A DNA stretch of 64,000 nt from Candidatus Nitrotoga fabula. Its GTDB lineage: Bacteria; Pseudomonadota; Gammaproteobacteria; Burkholderiales; Gallionellaceae. Positions within the stretch are counted from its first letter, which is position 1; every line of letters begins with the position of its first letter. The stretch spans positions 1-64,000 of the forward strand of contig NZ_CAJNBL010000007.1 in the NCBI RefSeq assembly GCF_905221025.1, given 5' to 3'. Shown here piece after piece: positions 49,145 to 58,851 of this stretch. The translations under genes and the position numbers were made by a program. The notes under the pieces were generated by a model. That model worked only from the letters and a program-made list of their open reading frames with translations. It did not search any database and was not told the origin of the DNA.

Positions 49145-50134
49145 ATGAAGCCGCTTACATTTGCGCTGTTGCGTCTGCTGACGGATGAACAATATCACTC
49201 CGGGGAAATGCTGGCGCAACGCCTGGGTGTATCGCGGGCCAGTGTAAACAATGCCCTCCAGGGGATGGAAAATTATGGCCTGACATTACATAGCGTGCCT
49301 GGCCGCGGATACTGCCTGATCCATCCGCCACAATGGCTCGATATTGCATTGATTTCCCTGCATCTTGGCGCACAGTTGGATCCATTTCGAATTGAAATTT
49401 TCGACAGCCTTCCGTCCAGCAACACACTGCTGCTGCAACGTGCACAGCTTGGCGCCCCCTGCGGGACGGTGCTGGCGGTGGAATGGCAAAGCAATGGGCG
49501 AGGGAGATTTGACCGCGCATGGCATAGTGGCCTCGGCAACGCACTGACCTTCTCGCTCCTGTGGCGTTTCGATCTGGGGGTATCGGCGCTGTCCGGATTG
49601 AGCCTGGCGGTTGGAGTGGCGCTGATCCGTGCCCTGCATTCGCTTGGAATGACAGCTGCACGGCTGAAATGGCCGAATGATGTCGTGGGCAGGAACAACG
49701 AAAAACTGGCCGGCATCCTGATCGAGGCACAGGGTGACATGCTGGGACCCAGTGCGATTGTCATAGGCATCGGCCTCAACCTGTCCTTGCCAGCGCAGAT
49801 TCTGCCCAGAATAAATCAGCCGGTATCCAGCCTGGCCGACCTATTTCCATGCCCGCCACCCATCCCTGTGCCGGAACGCAACTGCCTGTTTGCTTGTATT
49901 TTACGTGAGTTGCGGAGCATTCTTTCCGGGTTCGGCGAAGGCGGTTTTCCCGTGCTGCGCGAAGAGTGGGAGCATCATCATGCTTTCCATGACCAGAAGG
50001 TACGCCTGCTGTTACCGGATGGCAGCACCCGGACCGGTATTACCCGGGGGGTAAACGACGAGGGAGCACTGATTCTGGAAACGTCAGACGGGATACAGAC
50101 ATTGCATTCAGGGGAAATCGGCTTGCGCGCATGA
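49145..50134 (+). CDS. birA: Biotin-[acetyl-CoA-carboxylase] ligase / biotin operon repressor
   Basis: Activates biotin to biotinyl-AMP and attaches it to the carboxylase carrier protein. The N-terminal winged helix-turn-helix (SGEMLAQRLGVSRASVNNAL) indicates the bifunctional repressor type. The catalytic domain has SSNTLLLQRA, WQSNGRGRFDRAW, LKWPNDVV and GIGLNL; a C-terminal SH3-like domain ends with SGEIGLRA. 329 residues. Its stop overlaps coaX by four bases. Confidence 0.96.
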   Translation: MKPLTFALLRLLTDEQYHSGEMLAQRLGVSRASVNNALQGMENYGLTLHSVPGRGYCLIHPPQWLDIALISLHLGAQLDPFRIEIFDSLPSSNTLLLQRAQLGAPCGTVLAVEWQSNGRGRFDRAWHSGLGNALTFSLLWRFDLGVSALSGLSLAVGVALIRALHSLGMTAARLKWPNDVVGRNNEKLAGILIEAQGDMLGPSAIVIGIGLNLSLPAQILPRINQPVSSLADLFPCPPPIPVPERNCLFACILRELRSILSGFGEGGFPVLREEWEHHHAFHDQKVRLLLPDGSTRTGITRGVNDEGALILETSDGIQTLHSGEIGLRA

Positions 50135-50862
50135 TGAGATTATTGCTGATTGATGCCGGAAATAGCCGAATCAAGTGGGCCACGGTAAAAGAAAACCTCT
50201 GGTCGCACCACGGCGTGCTGGACAACAGGGAAATATCCGCATTACCTGTTGCATTCGCAGATCTGCCGCCTCCAGACAGGATATTCATATCCAATGTGGC
50301 TGGCGAAGATATGGCGCAACGGTTGTGCGCAGCCTGCATTTCCTGGCCTTGCCAGGCCGAGTTCATCACCGCTCAACCCGTGCAATGCGGTGTACGTAAC
50401 GGCTATGCGCACCCTGACCAGCTGGGCAGCGACCGTTGGGCCGCACTGATCGCGGCCTGGCACCAGGAACGAGCACCCTGTCTGGTGGTGAATTGCGGCA
50501 CCGCAACGACCGTGGATGCACTGTCTGCCACAGGAGAATTTCTGGGCGGCCTGATCCTTCCCGGGGTAAATTTAATGCAGAACAGCCTGGCCGCAGGTAC
50601 CTCCCAACTGCCACGGGCAACCGGGATATGGCGCGAATTCCCCCTCAATACGGCCGATGCCATTTTCAGTGGCTCAGTACAGGCAACGATTGGAGCCATC
50701 CAGTTGCAGCAACATGCACTGGCTGCAGCTGGAAATGTGCGCTGCCTGCTGAGTGGCGGCGCGGCGGATACCATCCAGCCGCACCTCCGGTTGCCATTCT
50801 CACGGGTGGATAATCTGGTATTGCGCGGTTTATACTTGATCAGCCAAGAAAATAATTCCTGA
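50131..50862 (+). CDS. coaX: Type III pantothenate kinase
   Basis: Catalyses the first step of coenzyme A synthesis in bacteria lacking CoaA. The ATP-binding segment is LLLIDAGNSRIKWA, with GSDRWAALIAAW, VNCGTATTVDAL and LLSGGAADTI. 243 residues. It overlaps birA by four bases; the birA-coaX pairing is common in betaproteobacteria. Confidence 0.97.
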   Translation: MMRLLLIDAGNSRIKWATVKENLWSHHGVLDNREISALPVAFADLPPPDRIFISNVAGEDMAQRLCAACISWPCQAEFITAQPVQCGVRNGYAHPDQLGSDRWAALIAAWHQERAPCLVVNCGTATTVDALSATGEFLGGLILPGVNLMQNSLAAGTSQLPRATGIWREFPLNTADAIFSGSVQATIGAIQLQQHALAAAGNVRCLLSGGAADTIQPHLRLPFSRVDNLVLRGLYLISQENNS

Positions 50863-50951
50863 AGAATGAACCTGAACTGTTGGACAAGTGGGATGCCTTT
50901 TTGCAAGATGCCTGCACATTGCAACAGTCATTGATAGAAAGCGGTTTGCTC

Positions 50952-51533
50952 ATGAAGTGGCTATTTGGGGTACTTGTTCTGATTAGCCTGGCTTTTGCTG
51001 CATTGATTCAATGGGGAGACCCCTGGACAGATCAGCACAAAAACCATGCACGCCCAGCAGGGCTGAACACGGATAAAATCCGCTTGCTGGATGCTCTTCC
51101 CCCGCCACCGGCCGACCCCTTGCCTTCCCCGGTTCCGCCTGCGGCACAAACCATGCCGGAAAAAACGGGAGCCTGCCCGGAATGTGGCAAGGCCGCCATT
51201 ACCCGGCCTGCAGAGCAACCGCCCGCCTTGACTACATTAAAACTGGCAGACCAACTGCTTCAGCAGCCAGCTGAAAATCCGGTTCGATATTGGGTATACA
51301 TCCCCCCAGCGCCCACCCGGGCAAAACTGGACAAAACCATTGCCGAACTCAAAAAACGCAATATCCGAAACTTTTACACTGTGCAGAAACCCGGTCCGTG
51401 GAAAAACGCGATTTCGCTGGGGGTATTCCAGAGCAGCAATTCAGCGCGCAAGGCGTTGAACCGCCTTCATGCACAGGGAATAAAAACGGCCATCATGGGC
51501 GATCTGAAACACCAGGAAGCATCTGCAGAATAA
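50952..51533 (+). CDS. Membrane-anchored SPOR-domain protein
   Basis: One N-terminal membrane segment (LFGVLVLISLAFAALIQW), a proline-rich linker with a single CPECGK knuckle, and a C-terminal SPOR-like domain (about residues 112-190, with VYIPPAPTRAKLDKTIAELKK, SLGVFQSSNSARKALNRLHAQG). SPOR domains bind denuded glycan strands at the division site. The frame opens at a TTG at 50880; the ATG at 50952 starts right at the membrane segment and is preferred (193 residues). Such genes commonly follow coaX in betaproteobacteria. A single CxxC cannot make a full zinc site in a monomer. Confidence 0.85.
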   Translation: MKWLFGVLVLISLAFAALIQWGDPWTDQHKNHARPAGLNTDKIRLLDALPPPPADPLPSPVPPAAQTMPEKTGACPECGKAAITRPAEQPPALTTLKLADQLLQQPAENPVRYWVYIPPAPTRAKLDKTIAELKKRNIRNFYTVQKPGPWKNAISLGVFQSSNSARKALNRLHAQGIKTAIMGDLKHQEASAE

Positions 51534-51850
51534 GCCGCTGAATGTTTCTCGTAGCAGACCGATTTAGCCAACCTTGCAGGTGGCAGATAAAAACCAGCCC
51601 CCTCCGCAGCAAGCCTGTATGAATCCGCGCAAGCAATCACCTATTCCCAGGGAAAACCGCGATCATGGGATGGTATCCAATCTTTCCGGCTCCATCCTCC
51701 ATTTGACTTCAATCGGTATGAATCCGGCCTGAACCGGCACCTGCACTGATTGCAGCCAGCCGTGCCATTGACAAGCGACGGTAAAATCTGGAAAATATTT
51801 GATTATTCTTGGGCGCCCAGGAAATTGGGCGATTTCAGGAAGAAATTTCA
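51534..51850. other. Intergenic region upstream of tRNA-Met
   Basis: About 317 bases with no supported gene. The last ~85 bases hold the probable tRNA promoter (51768-51796). The rest shows no clear structure. Confidence 0.5.
51768..51796 (+). promoter_or_regulatory. Candidate promoter of tRNA-Met
   Basis: A perfect TTGACA (51768-51773) is followed after 17 bases by GAAAAT (51791-51796), a weak -10. Transcription would start about 48 bases before the mature tRNA. Predicted by eye. Confidence 0.45.
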
Positions 51851-51927
51851 GGTGATATAGCTCAGGTGGTTAGAGCGCAGCACTCATAACGCTGAGGTCG
51901 GTGGTTCAAATCCACCTATCACCACCA
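51851..51927 (+). tRNA. tRNA-Met (CAT), elongator type
   Basis: 77 bases that fold into a complete cloverleaf: acceptor GGTGATA/TATCACC, D-stem GCTC/GAGC, anticodon loop CTCATAA with CAT, T-stem GGTGG/CCACC with TTCAAAT loop, encoded CCA. The anticodon stem CAGCA/CGCTG has an A-C mismatch at its last pair. The perfect first acceptor pair excludes an initiator tRNA. tRNA-Ile2 (lysidine-modified CAT) is the alternative, but the anticodon loop resembles elongator Met. Confidence 0.95.
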
Positions 51928-51937
51928 GTAACCGGCG

Positions 51938-51969
51938 ACCCGCATGCATGAACACGCTGCGGGTTTTTT
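51938..51969 (+). terminator. Rho-independent terminator after tRNA-Met
   Basis: ACCCGCA (51938-51944) and TGCGGGT (51958-51964) form a 7-bp stem with a 13-base loop, followed by a run of T to 51969. It lies 10 bases after the tRNA CCA end. Confidence 0.85.
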
Positions 51970-52092
51970 ATTTCCCGAGGGAACCAAGTGAATTTCCCTC
52001 GACCGTACCGGTATCTTGATCTTATTACAGGGGCAATGGTAAATATCCGCCCCGGAAATTAAGGAGCTGGCATTTTCAAATCTCCCCCCTAC

Positions 52093-53129
52093 ATGCCACA
52101 GCTGGATGGACTTCGAGCTATCTTAGTACTTGCTGTCATGTACACCCATTACCTTCCCAAACCGTACTGGATTCTCTCAATACACTGGGGTGGATGGGCA
52201 GTGCGGGTATTCTTTATTATCAGTGGTTTCCTGATGACGCAAATCCTGCTGCACAAGCGGGAATCCTGTCCAGTATCCGCAAGGGAGCGATGGCGAGTCA
52301 TAAAAAATTCTATATCAAACGCTTCCTGCGCCTGGCCCCGGTTTTTTATCTGGCGCTATTACTCATGTACGCCTTCAATGTGCCCAACGCAAGGGAAACA
52401 TTCTGGTGGCACATTCTCTATCTGTCTAACATTCATTTCGCAATCACGAATAGCTGGCAAGAATACGTGGCGCATTTCTGGTCGCTGGCTGTCGAATTCC
52501 AGTTCTATCTGGTATGGCCTTTGGTCATGCTTTTCCTGCCGAAAAAAACAATATTCACCTCCATTCTGATGGCCGTGCCGGCTGTTTTGGCCTACCGCTT
52601 CCTATGTCCCGTCCTGGGTGTGCCCGAAATTGCCATGTGGGTACTCCCCCCATATTCATTGGATGCACTCATGCTGGGAGCCCTCCTGGCTCTTTTGTCG
52701 CATCATGGAAAAATATCCAGCAACGACTGGTGGTTCAAAATTTGCGCATGGTCAGGAGTAACGATTGCGGCATTTGGTGGGCACATTTTCGGATCATCAG
52801 AAATCCTGACGCATACAGGGCCAACGTTACTCGCAATTTTCTCTTCCTGGGTTGTCCTCCGTGCAGCTGAAGGAGCAGAGGGTGCCCCCTGGAAAATTCT
52901 CCAAAACAAAACTTGGATAAGTATTGGAAAAATCAGCTATGGAATTTATGTCTTCCATTTGGCAGTTCAATATTTACTTGAACCAAGATTGAAGACCTTG
53001 TTTTCCATGACCAATGCATGGACGGATATAGGCACTGCAATGACGATGATATTGATATCGACAGCACTTGCAGCAATGTCCTGGCGTTATTTTGAGGAAC
53101 CGATCAATCGATACCGGCGGCATTTCTAG
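52093..53129 (+). pseudogene. Acyltransferase-3 family membrane protein, interrupted by a one-base frameshift
   Basis: Integral-membrane O-acyltransferase (OafA/NodX type) that would acylate a surface sugar. The N-terminal part is in one frame (PQLDGLRAILVLAVMYTHYL; VFFIISGFLMTQILL). The rest (KKFYIKRFLRLAPVFYLALLL; FWSLAVEFQFYLVWPL; ending WRYFEEPINRYRRHF) is in another. The frames join near 52266: one extra C in TCCTGTCC would restore a continuous protein of about 345 residues. This may be a real mutation, a programmed shift or a sequence error. The first ATG is at 52093, but AAGGAG at 52061-52066 stands before an in-frame ATT (52072), which could be an unusual start. Confidence 0.8.
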
Positions 53130-53290
53130 AATGAAGATCAAGTACTGACGAAAACCATCGATCCGCTGCATCAGGCATTTTCTGTTTTTTCACACCTGTT
53201 CTGGCACTCCCGCCATTGCAGATCGCGCCATTCCTGGCATGCGCAACATACCGGGCAAACGCACTCTTATTCAAATGAGACAAATGAATC

Positions 53291-55359
53291 TCAGTGTTTT
53301 TTTAGTTTTTCCAGAATATCGTTCCGGATTTGATTGATCAGGAATTCTGATCCTGCAGCAGTCAGGTGTCCCCAGTCAATCGCTGTTAATTCGCGTGATG
53401 TATCGCCCACCCTGGTCAGGCACCCATCCTCTCTACACAGGGCATCATAAGCAGAAACATACTGAATATTCAGCTTGGCCAGCTCATTCTTTAAAAAAGA
53501 ATCCAATTCTTTTGGCATTTTTCTTAAGCTATAGTTGGTATACGCTGGAGGTGGCCGACCTCTGTGAGATTTTGCATACTCAATAATGGCATCTTTCAGT
53601 GAACCTTGCCAATCTCCTTTCCAATGTGGTACAGGGCCAATAAAAATAACGGTGGTATCTGGCGCCACACTTTTAATTCGGTTATGCGTGGAAACCAGTG
53701 CAGCAAGTAATTGTGTTTGATTTTTTATACCATTTTTGCCGTTATACATACATGTCAATAGAACTATAGACGGCTGGATTCTGGATAAAATGTGCAATTT
53801 TTCACTATTTATATCATATAAAGATTGAGTATCTGGGGATGTGACTTTCTTGTTTTTGTCAAAGAAAGGCGGCGCATCAGTGTTGGTGAATTGAGCAATT
53901 CCAAAAGAATTGGCTTGATCTTTCTGTAATTTCAACAGCCCTGGGTAAAGTGCAGCCGCGTAAGAGTCCCCCCATAAAAAAACTAAAGGCCTATGCGAAT
54001 CTACGCAATCACGAATTTTCTGTTGAATAGCTGTAGTGTTGGGAGGAGAAAGGCATTTACCCCAACGCCAGTTAGAGTCATAATGTTTCCATACGTCTGT
54101 AATTTCGGATAACTGGCGGACCAAAGTATTCTGCTGGGATGATATGATTTTTCTGAATAACAGCCCATCTCTTAGATAGGTGATATATCCGGCGCAGGCA
54201 ATCCCGAACATCAGCACGACCAGTGCAATGGTTTTTGCCTGGGCATGCTTCCCGAAACGCAAGGGTTTCTCAACTGCACGGTATGTGAGCCACGCCAGCG
54301 CCACAGCCAGAACAACCGCTGCAATGCGGATATTCCTGTCCGGAGTTTCGCTTTCCAGAATGCGTGCAAACGACAGCAGGGGCCAATGCCATAGATACAG
54401 TGGAAAACTGATCAGGCCAAACCATACCAGCATGCGGCTGGACAGGATTGTCCGATTGATCCAGGCCTGTGCGCCCGCGGCAATGATAAACGTCGCGCCC
54501 AATGTGGGCAGCAATGCCCACCCGCCCGGGAAGGCAATTTCTTTGGTAATCCGCCAAAACCCAAAGGCCAGCAACAGGGAACCCAGCAGGGACTGCACGT
54601 TGTTCAGAGTACTGCCGTTCGCCCCGGATGCATGCCTGGAAAAAACCCTGGTGAATCCGGCATCAAGCCGGCTCTTTGCGTTAGCGTAGGCACTGGGGTT
54701 ATGGAGCGTCAACCATGCCAGCAGGCTTCCGCACAGCAATTCCCAGAAACGGGTTTGCGGCGAATAGAAGGCCGCAACGGCATCCTTGCCTGCCCCCTGC
54801 ATATTGAAATAAAGCGATATGCCGCCCAGGAACGCCGCAATATAGAACAGGTTGAATTTTTTCTTCCATGCTGCCCATAACATCAAAGGCCAGACTATGT
54901 AAAACTGCTCCTCGATGCCCAAACTCCACAAATGCAGCAAGGGCTTGGTTTCTGCAGCGCTGTCAAAATATCCCGCCTCGTTCCAGTACAGGAAGTTGGA
55001 TACAAAGCCTGCCCCTCCGGCGATATGCTTGCCTAGCTGTTTGTATTCATCCGCCAGCAACACCAGCCAGCCAAAAACGAAACAGGCCATCAGCACCAGA
55101 ATCAGCGCTGGAAAAATGCGCCGGATGCGTCGCGCGTAAAATTCCGCAAAGCGAAAAGTCCCGTTCTCCAGGTTCGCGAACAGGATAGTGGAATGAGAAA
55201 TCCCGAGATGACAAAAAAGATGTCCACACCGATGAATCCACCGTTCACCCATTCAGGAAAAGCGTGGAAACCAACAACGGATAGCACAGCGATGGCACGC
55301 AAGCCATCGATATCCGGGCGATATTTGGGGTGCGAGAGGGACGCGGCAGGAGCTTTCAT
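53291..55359 (-). pseudogene. Acyltransferase-3 fused to SGNH hydrolase domain (OafA-like), interrupted by a one-base frameshift
   Basis: Two-domain O-acetyltransferase: an N-terminal acyltransferase-3 membrane domain, then a periplasmic SGNH domain (WGDSYAAALYPGLL with the GDS serine; DWGHLTAAGSEFL with the catalytic Asp-His). The first ~56 codons ([31 protein letters not shown]) read in one frame from 55359. The remainder ([27 protein letters not shown] onward) reads in another. One missing T near 55192-55196 (ATTCC for ATTTCC) explains the break; repaired, the protein is about 690 residues. It faces the other broken acyltransferase tail to tail. Confidence 0.82.
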
Positions 55360-55588
55360 CAAAAATAATTTACCCGGGCATTACCATCCGCTTTGCATCC
55401 TGCCTGATGAATTTCATGGCTTACGCGCTTTTGGTTTATCATAATATAACATTGGCACAGCGGGCGTTTTCCTGACCGTATGGACATCCGGATTTATGAA
55501 CTGGAAACAGCCTCGGCATGAATGAAATTCTTTCTGGCGGGGTTAATTCTTAATTGAACATTGACCGATAAAAACATGTACACCTTGT

Positions 55589-56308
55589 ATGAATAGAGCC
55601 GGATCATTGACATTTAAATTTTTAAGTTCCCTGATAATACTGCACCCGGCGGCAAGTATTGCACAGGATTTCGGGAGTTCTACGCATGACTCCATGATTT
55701 ACACAGGCATCAACCTGGCCAAATATAACAGTGTTTATTATTCAGGATACCTGACTCCATTTGAAGGGAGCAAGCTGGCAAACGGTTACGTTCATCGATT
55801 CGCGGCGGATTACATGACCTATCATTACACGGATGGATCAACCAAAGTGACTGCAAGCGCCCCTGCGCTTGGTTATTCTGCCGGCTACAGAAAAACCACA
55901 GATCATTACTCATTGGGTGCATATCTGGGCATGCAGAACCGGTATACCCTTCTGTCTCCGGGTGAGGTGCACAACACCGAGAAAGGGAATAAAACATCCG
56001 CCGCTGTTACGTTTGAAAGCCGGCTGAATCTCAACAACTCCCAGGCCGCCCTGTGGGCGGGCGGATATGCTTCAGACAGCAACTACTGGACCAGAGCGCG
56101 TTACCAGATTGGATCCAGCATCATAACCGGCCCCGAACTTCTCATTCAGGGAAACTCCAATTTCCGGTCCAACCAGTATGGCTGGTTCGTCGGTAATTTC
56201 AATGTAGGCCACGACTGGAGAGCCATGTTCAATCTGGGTTATTCAACCAATAACGGCACCGACTCCCCATTCAGCGGCGGCATGAGCCTGTATAAATATT
56301 TTGACTGA
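55589..56308 (+). CDS. BcsS-like outer-membrane beta-barrel protein
   Basis: 239 residues with a signal peptide (about 1-25, ending ASIAQ) and a body of short alternating strands rich in Tyr, Gly, Asn and Ser (SAGYRKTTDHYSLGAYLGMQ; QAALWAGGYASDSNYWTRARYQ; a final aromatic YKYFD), typical of an outer-membrane barrel. It resembles the cellulose biosynthesis BcsS family by length and strand pattern; this is by eye. It lies directly before the sugar-nucleotide and GT2 genes, which supports a role in polymer export or assembly. No strong ribosome site at the ATG. Confidence 0.6.
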   Translation: MNRAGSLTFKFLSSLIILHPAASIAQDFGSSTHDSMIYTGINLAKYNSVYYSGYLTPFEGSKLANGYVHRFAADYMTYHYTDGSTKVTASAPALGYSAGYRKTTDHYSLGAYLGMQNRYTLLSPGEVHNTEKGNKTSAAVTFESRLNLNNSQAALWAGGYASDSNYWTRARYQIGSSIITGPELLIQGNSNFRSNQYGWFVGNFNVGHDWRAMFNLGYSTNNGTDSPFSGGMSLYKYFD

Positions 56309-56514
56309 TGGCAGGTGGTCATTTTCTGTAATGGAAATGCGGTTCCTGGAATTTCTCGGTCCGAAATTACTGCAATCCTGTCAACGCCAGCTTGCTGAAG
56401 TGCGTTTGTTCAAATATCAGTACACTTTACTGTTTGTATCCTGCCTTGTTGTATCCTGTCTTTCCAGGGACACTTAGCGGCGGATTGATTACTGGAATAG
56501 AAATTATTGGAAAT

Positions 56515-56543
56515 TTGTAACTAATTTTTTAGTGGATTATAAT
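56515..56543 (+). promoter_or_regulatory. Predicted sigma70 promoter of the polysaccharide operon
   Basis: TTGTAA (56515-56520), 17 bases, then a perfect TATAAT (56538-56543). Transcription would start near 56551, about 34 bases before the UDP-glucuronate decarboxylase gene. This is one of the best hexamer pairs in the window. Confidence 0.6.
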
Positions 56544-56584
56544 TCGCGTTAGCAGTTGAAAAACAAGTATTAAAAAACAACTAT

Positions 56585-57550
56585 ATGAAATATCAGTCTT
56601 TGCGCATCCTGGTTACTGGGGGCGCTGGTTTTGTTGGATCTCATTTATGCCGACGACTCCTGGCAGAAGGTCACGATGTAATTTGTGTGGACAACCTGTT
56701 CACCGGCCGGAAGGAGAATATCCGCGACTTGCTGAATAATCCAAAATTCGAGTTTATTCGCCATGACGTCACTTTCCCGCTGTATCTGGAAGTGGATCGC
56801 ATCTATAATCTGGCTTGTCCTGCTTCCCCTCCACATTACCAGCATGACCCCATACATACCCTGAAAACCAGCGTCCTCGGGACCATGAATATGCTGGGCC
56901 TGGCCAAACGTACCGGGGCGCGCATACTTCAGGCCTCTACCAGCGAAGTATATGGCGATCCGGAACAGCACCCGCAGTCAGAAAGTTACTGGGGCCACGT
57001 CAACCCGGTTGGCATCCGTTCCTGCTACGATGAAGGCAAGCGCTGTGCGGAAACCCTGTTTTTCGACTACCAGCGCCAACATGGCATCGAAATTCGCGTA
57101 GTCCGGATTTTCAATACCTACGGCCCCAACATGCATCCCAATGATGGCAGGGTTGTCTCAAATTTCATCGTCCAGGCATTGACCAACCAGAACCTCACCG
57201 TATATGGCGAGGGTTCCCAGACCCGCAGCTTCCAGTATGTGGATGATCTGGTGGAAGGTATGATTCGTATGATGGATAACACTCAGGGTTTCAGCGGCCC
57301 GGTCAATCTGGGGAATCCCGGTGAATTCACGATCCGCGCACTGGCAGAAAAGATCCTTGCAATATTGCCGGAAAGCCGCAGCAGGCTGGTATTCGAGCCG
57401 CTTCCCGCTGACGACCCCAGGCAGAGGCGACCGGATATCGCTTTAGCCGGGCGGCATCTTGACTGGGCCCCGGAAATCAGTCTGGATCAAGGGCTAGGGA
57501 AAACCATCGATTATTTTCGAAAAATCGTATTACACCAAGATCAACAATAA
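56585..57550 (+). CDS. uxs: UDP-glucuronate decarboxylase (UDP-xylose synthase, SDR family)
   Basis: NAD-dependent extended SDR enzyme that converts UDP-glucuronate to UDP-xylose. The Rossmann motif is [10 protein letters not shown] (11-20); the UXS hallmark [10 protein letters not shown], the STSEVYGDP segment, the catalytic YDEGK and [22 protein letters not shown] are all present. 321 residues. The next gene (ugd) makes its substrate. The plain alternative is a related dTDP/UDP-sugar epimerase, but [10 protein letters not shown] strongly favours UXS. Confidence 0.9.
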   Translation: MKYQSLRILVTGGAGFVGSHLCRRLLAEGHDVICVDNLFTGRKENIRDLLNNPKFEFIRHDVTFPLYLEVDRIYNLACPASPPHYQHDPIHTLKTSVLGTMNMLGLAKRTGARILQASTSEVYGDPEQHPQSESYWGHVNPVGIRSCYDEGKRCAETLFFDYQRQHGIEIRVVRIFNTYGPNMHPNDGRVVSNFIVQALTNQNLTVYGEGSQTRSFQYVDDLVEGMIRMMDNTQGFSGPVNLGNPGEFTIRALAEKILAILPESRSRLVFEPLPADDPRQRRPDIALAGRHLDWAPEISLDQGLGKTIDYFRKIVLHQDQQ

Positions 57551-57556
57551 ACCAGA

Positions 57557-58726
57557 ATGAAAATTGCAATCGCAGGGACCGGATACGTCGGTTTATCAAA
57601 CGGAATATTGCTCGCGCAGCGCCATGAAGTTGTGGCACTGGACATTATCCCGGAAAAAGTGGCAATGCTGAACTGTAAGGAATCGCCTATCGAGGATGCT
57701 GAACTGGCAGACTATCTCAGGAACCAGCCGCTGAATTTCCGCGCCACTCTGGATAAGCGCGAAGCGTATGAAGAAGCAGACTATGTCATCATCGCCACCC
57801 CCACCGACTACGACCCGGACACCCGTTACTTCAATACCCGATCCATTGAATCCGTCATCCGCGACGTAATGGCGATCAACCCTCAGGCCGTCATGGTCAT
57901 CAAATCTACAATACCCGTCGGCTACACCCTCAAGACCCGCAAGACCCTCGGTTGCGAAAACCTCATCTTTTCCCCCGAATTCCTGCGTGAAGGACGCGCC
58001 CTGCACGACAACCTGCACCCATCTCGCATCGTCGTTGGAGAACGTTCCCAGCGCGCCCGGATTTTTGCGGATCTGCTCAGGGAAGGGGCCGTCAAACCGG
58101 ATGTGCCCGTTCTGTTTACCGGCGCGACAGAAGCAGAGGCCATCAAACTATTTGCCAATGCCTACCTCGCCATGCGCGTCGCATTCTTCAACGAACTGGA
58201 TACCTATGCAGCCAGCCACGGCCTGGACAGCAGGCAGATCATCGAGGGGATCAGCCTCGATCCGCGGATTGGCGCACATTACAACAACCCATCCTTTGGA
58301 TATGGGGGCTACTGCCTGCCCAAGGATACCAGACAATTGCTTGCCAACTATCATGACATCCCGCAAAACCTGATACACGCGATTGTCGAATCTAATGCAA
58401 CCCGCATGGATTTTATTACTGACGACATTATCAAGCGCAACCCCAAGGTCGTGGGCGTCTTCCGTCTGATCATGAAAAGCGGTTCCGACAATTTCCGCAG
58501 CTCCAGCATCCAGGGGATCATTACGCGCCTCAAGTCCAGGGGCATTGAAGTCTTCATCCACGAGCCTGCGCTCGACGAGTCCGAATTTTTCGATTCCCCG
58601 GTAGAAAATGATCTTACGCTCTTCAAACAGAATGTTGATGTCATCATCAGCAACCGCATGTGCAACTCTCTGGCAGATGTAGCCCACAAGGTTTACACCC
58701 GTGACATCTTCGGCAGTGACCTGTAA
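57557..58726 (+). CDS. ugd: UDP-glucose 6-dehydrogenase
   Basis: Oxidises UDP-glucose twice to UDP-glucuronate with NAD. N-terminal GTGYVGL (7-13), the [10 protein letters not shown] segment, FSPEFLREG and the catalytic cysteine C253 in [11 protein letters not shown]. 389 residues, the short class like the E. coli enzyme. It lies six bases after uxs and supplies its substrate, so the pair can make UDP-xylose from UDP-glucose. Confidence 0.97.
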   Translation: MKIAIAGTGYVGLSNGILLAQRHEVVALDIIPEKVAMLNCKESPIEDAELADYLRNQPLNFRATLDKREAYEEADYVIIATPTDYDPDTRYFNTRSIESVIRDVMAINPQAVMVIKSTIPVGYTLKTRKTLGCENLIFSPEFLREGRALHDNLHPSRIVVGERSQRARIFADLLREGAVKPDVPVLFTGATEAEAIKLFANAYLAMRVAFFNELDTYAASHGLDSRQIIEGISLDPRIGAHYNNPSFGYGGYCLPKDTRQLLANYHDIPQNLIHAIVESNATRMDFITDDIIKRNPKVVGVFRLIMKSGSDNFRSSSIQGIITRLKSRGIEVFIHEPALDESEFFDSPVENDLTLFKQNVDVIISNRMCNSLADVAHKVYTRDIFGSDL

Positions 58727-58851
58727 ACCTGCCGCAATGCCTGACGTCATGCATGACCACGCCACCCTACCGCCAGAAGCTTCCCGCCACCGGGAAATAT
58801 CCGCGGATTGGGCAAAAACAATTGGATTGATTATTGTCAGATACTGATTAC

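Noticed and set aside
56431-56460. Short direct repeat TTGTATCCTG near 56430-56460
   Set aside because: The two ten-base copies sit within about 20 bases and match no known element; probably a local slippage duplication.
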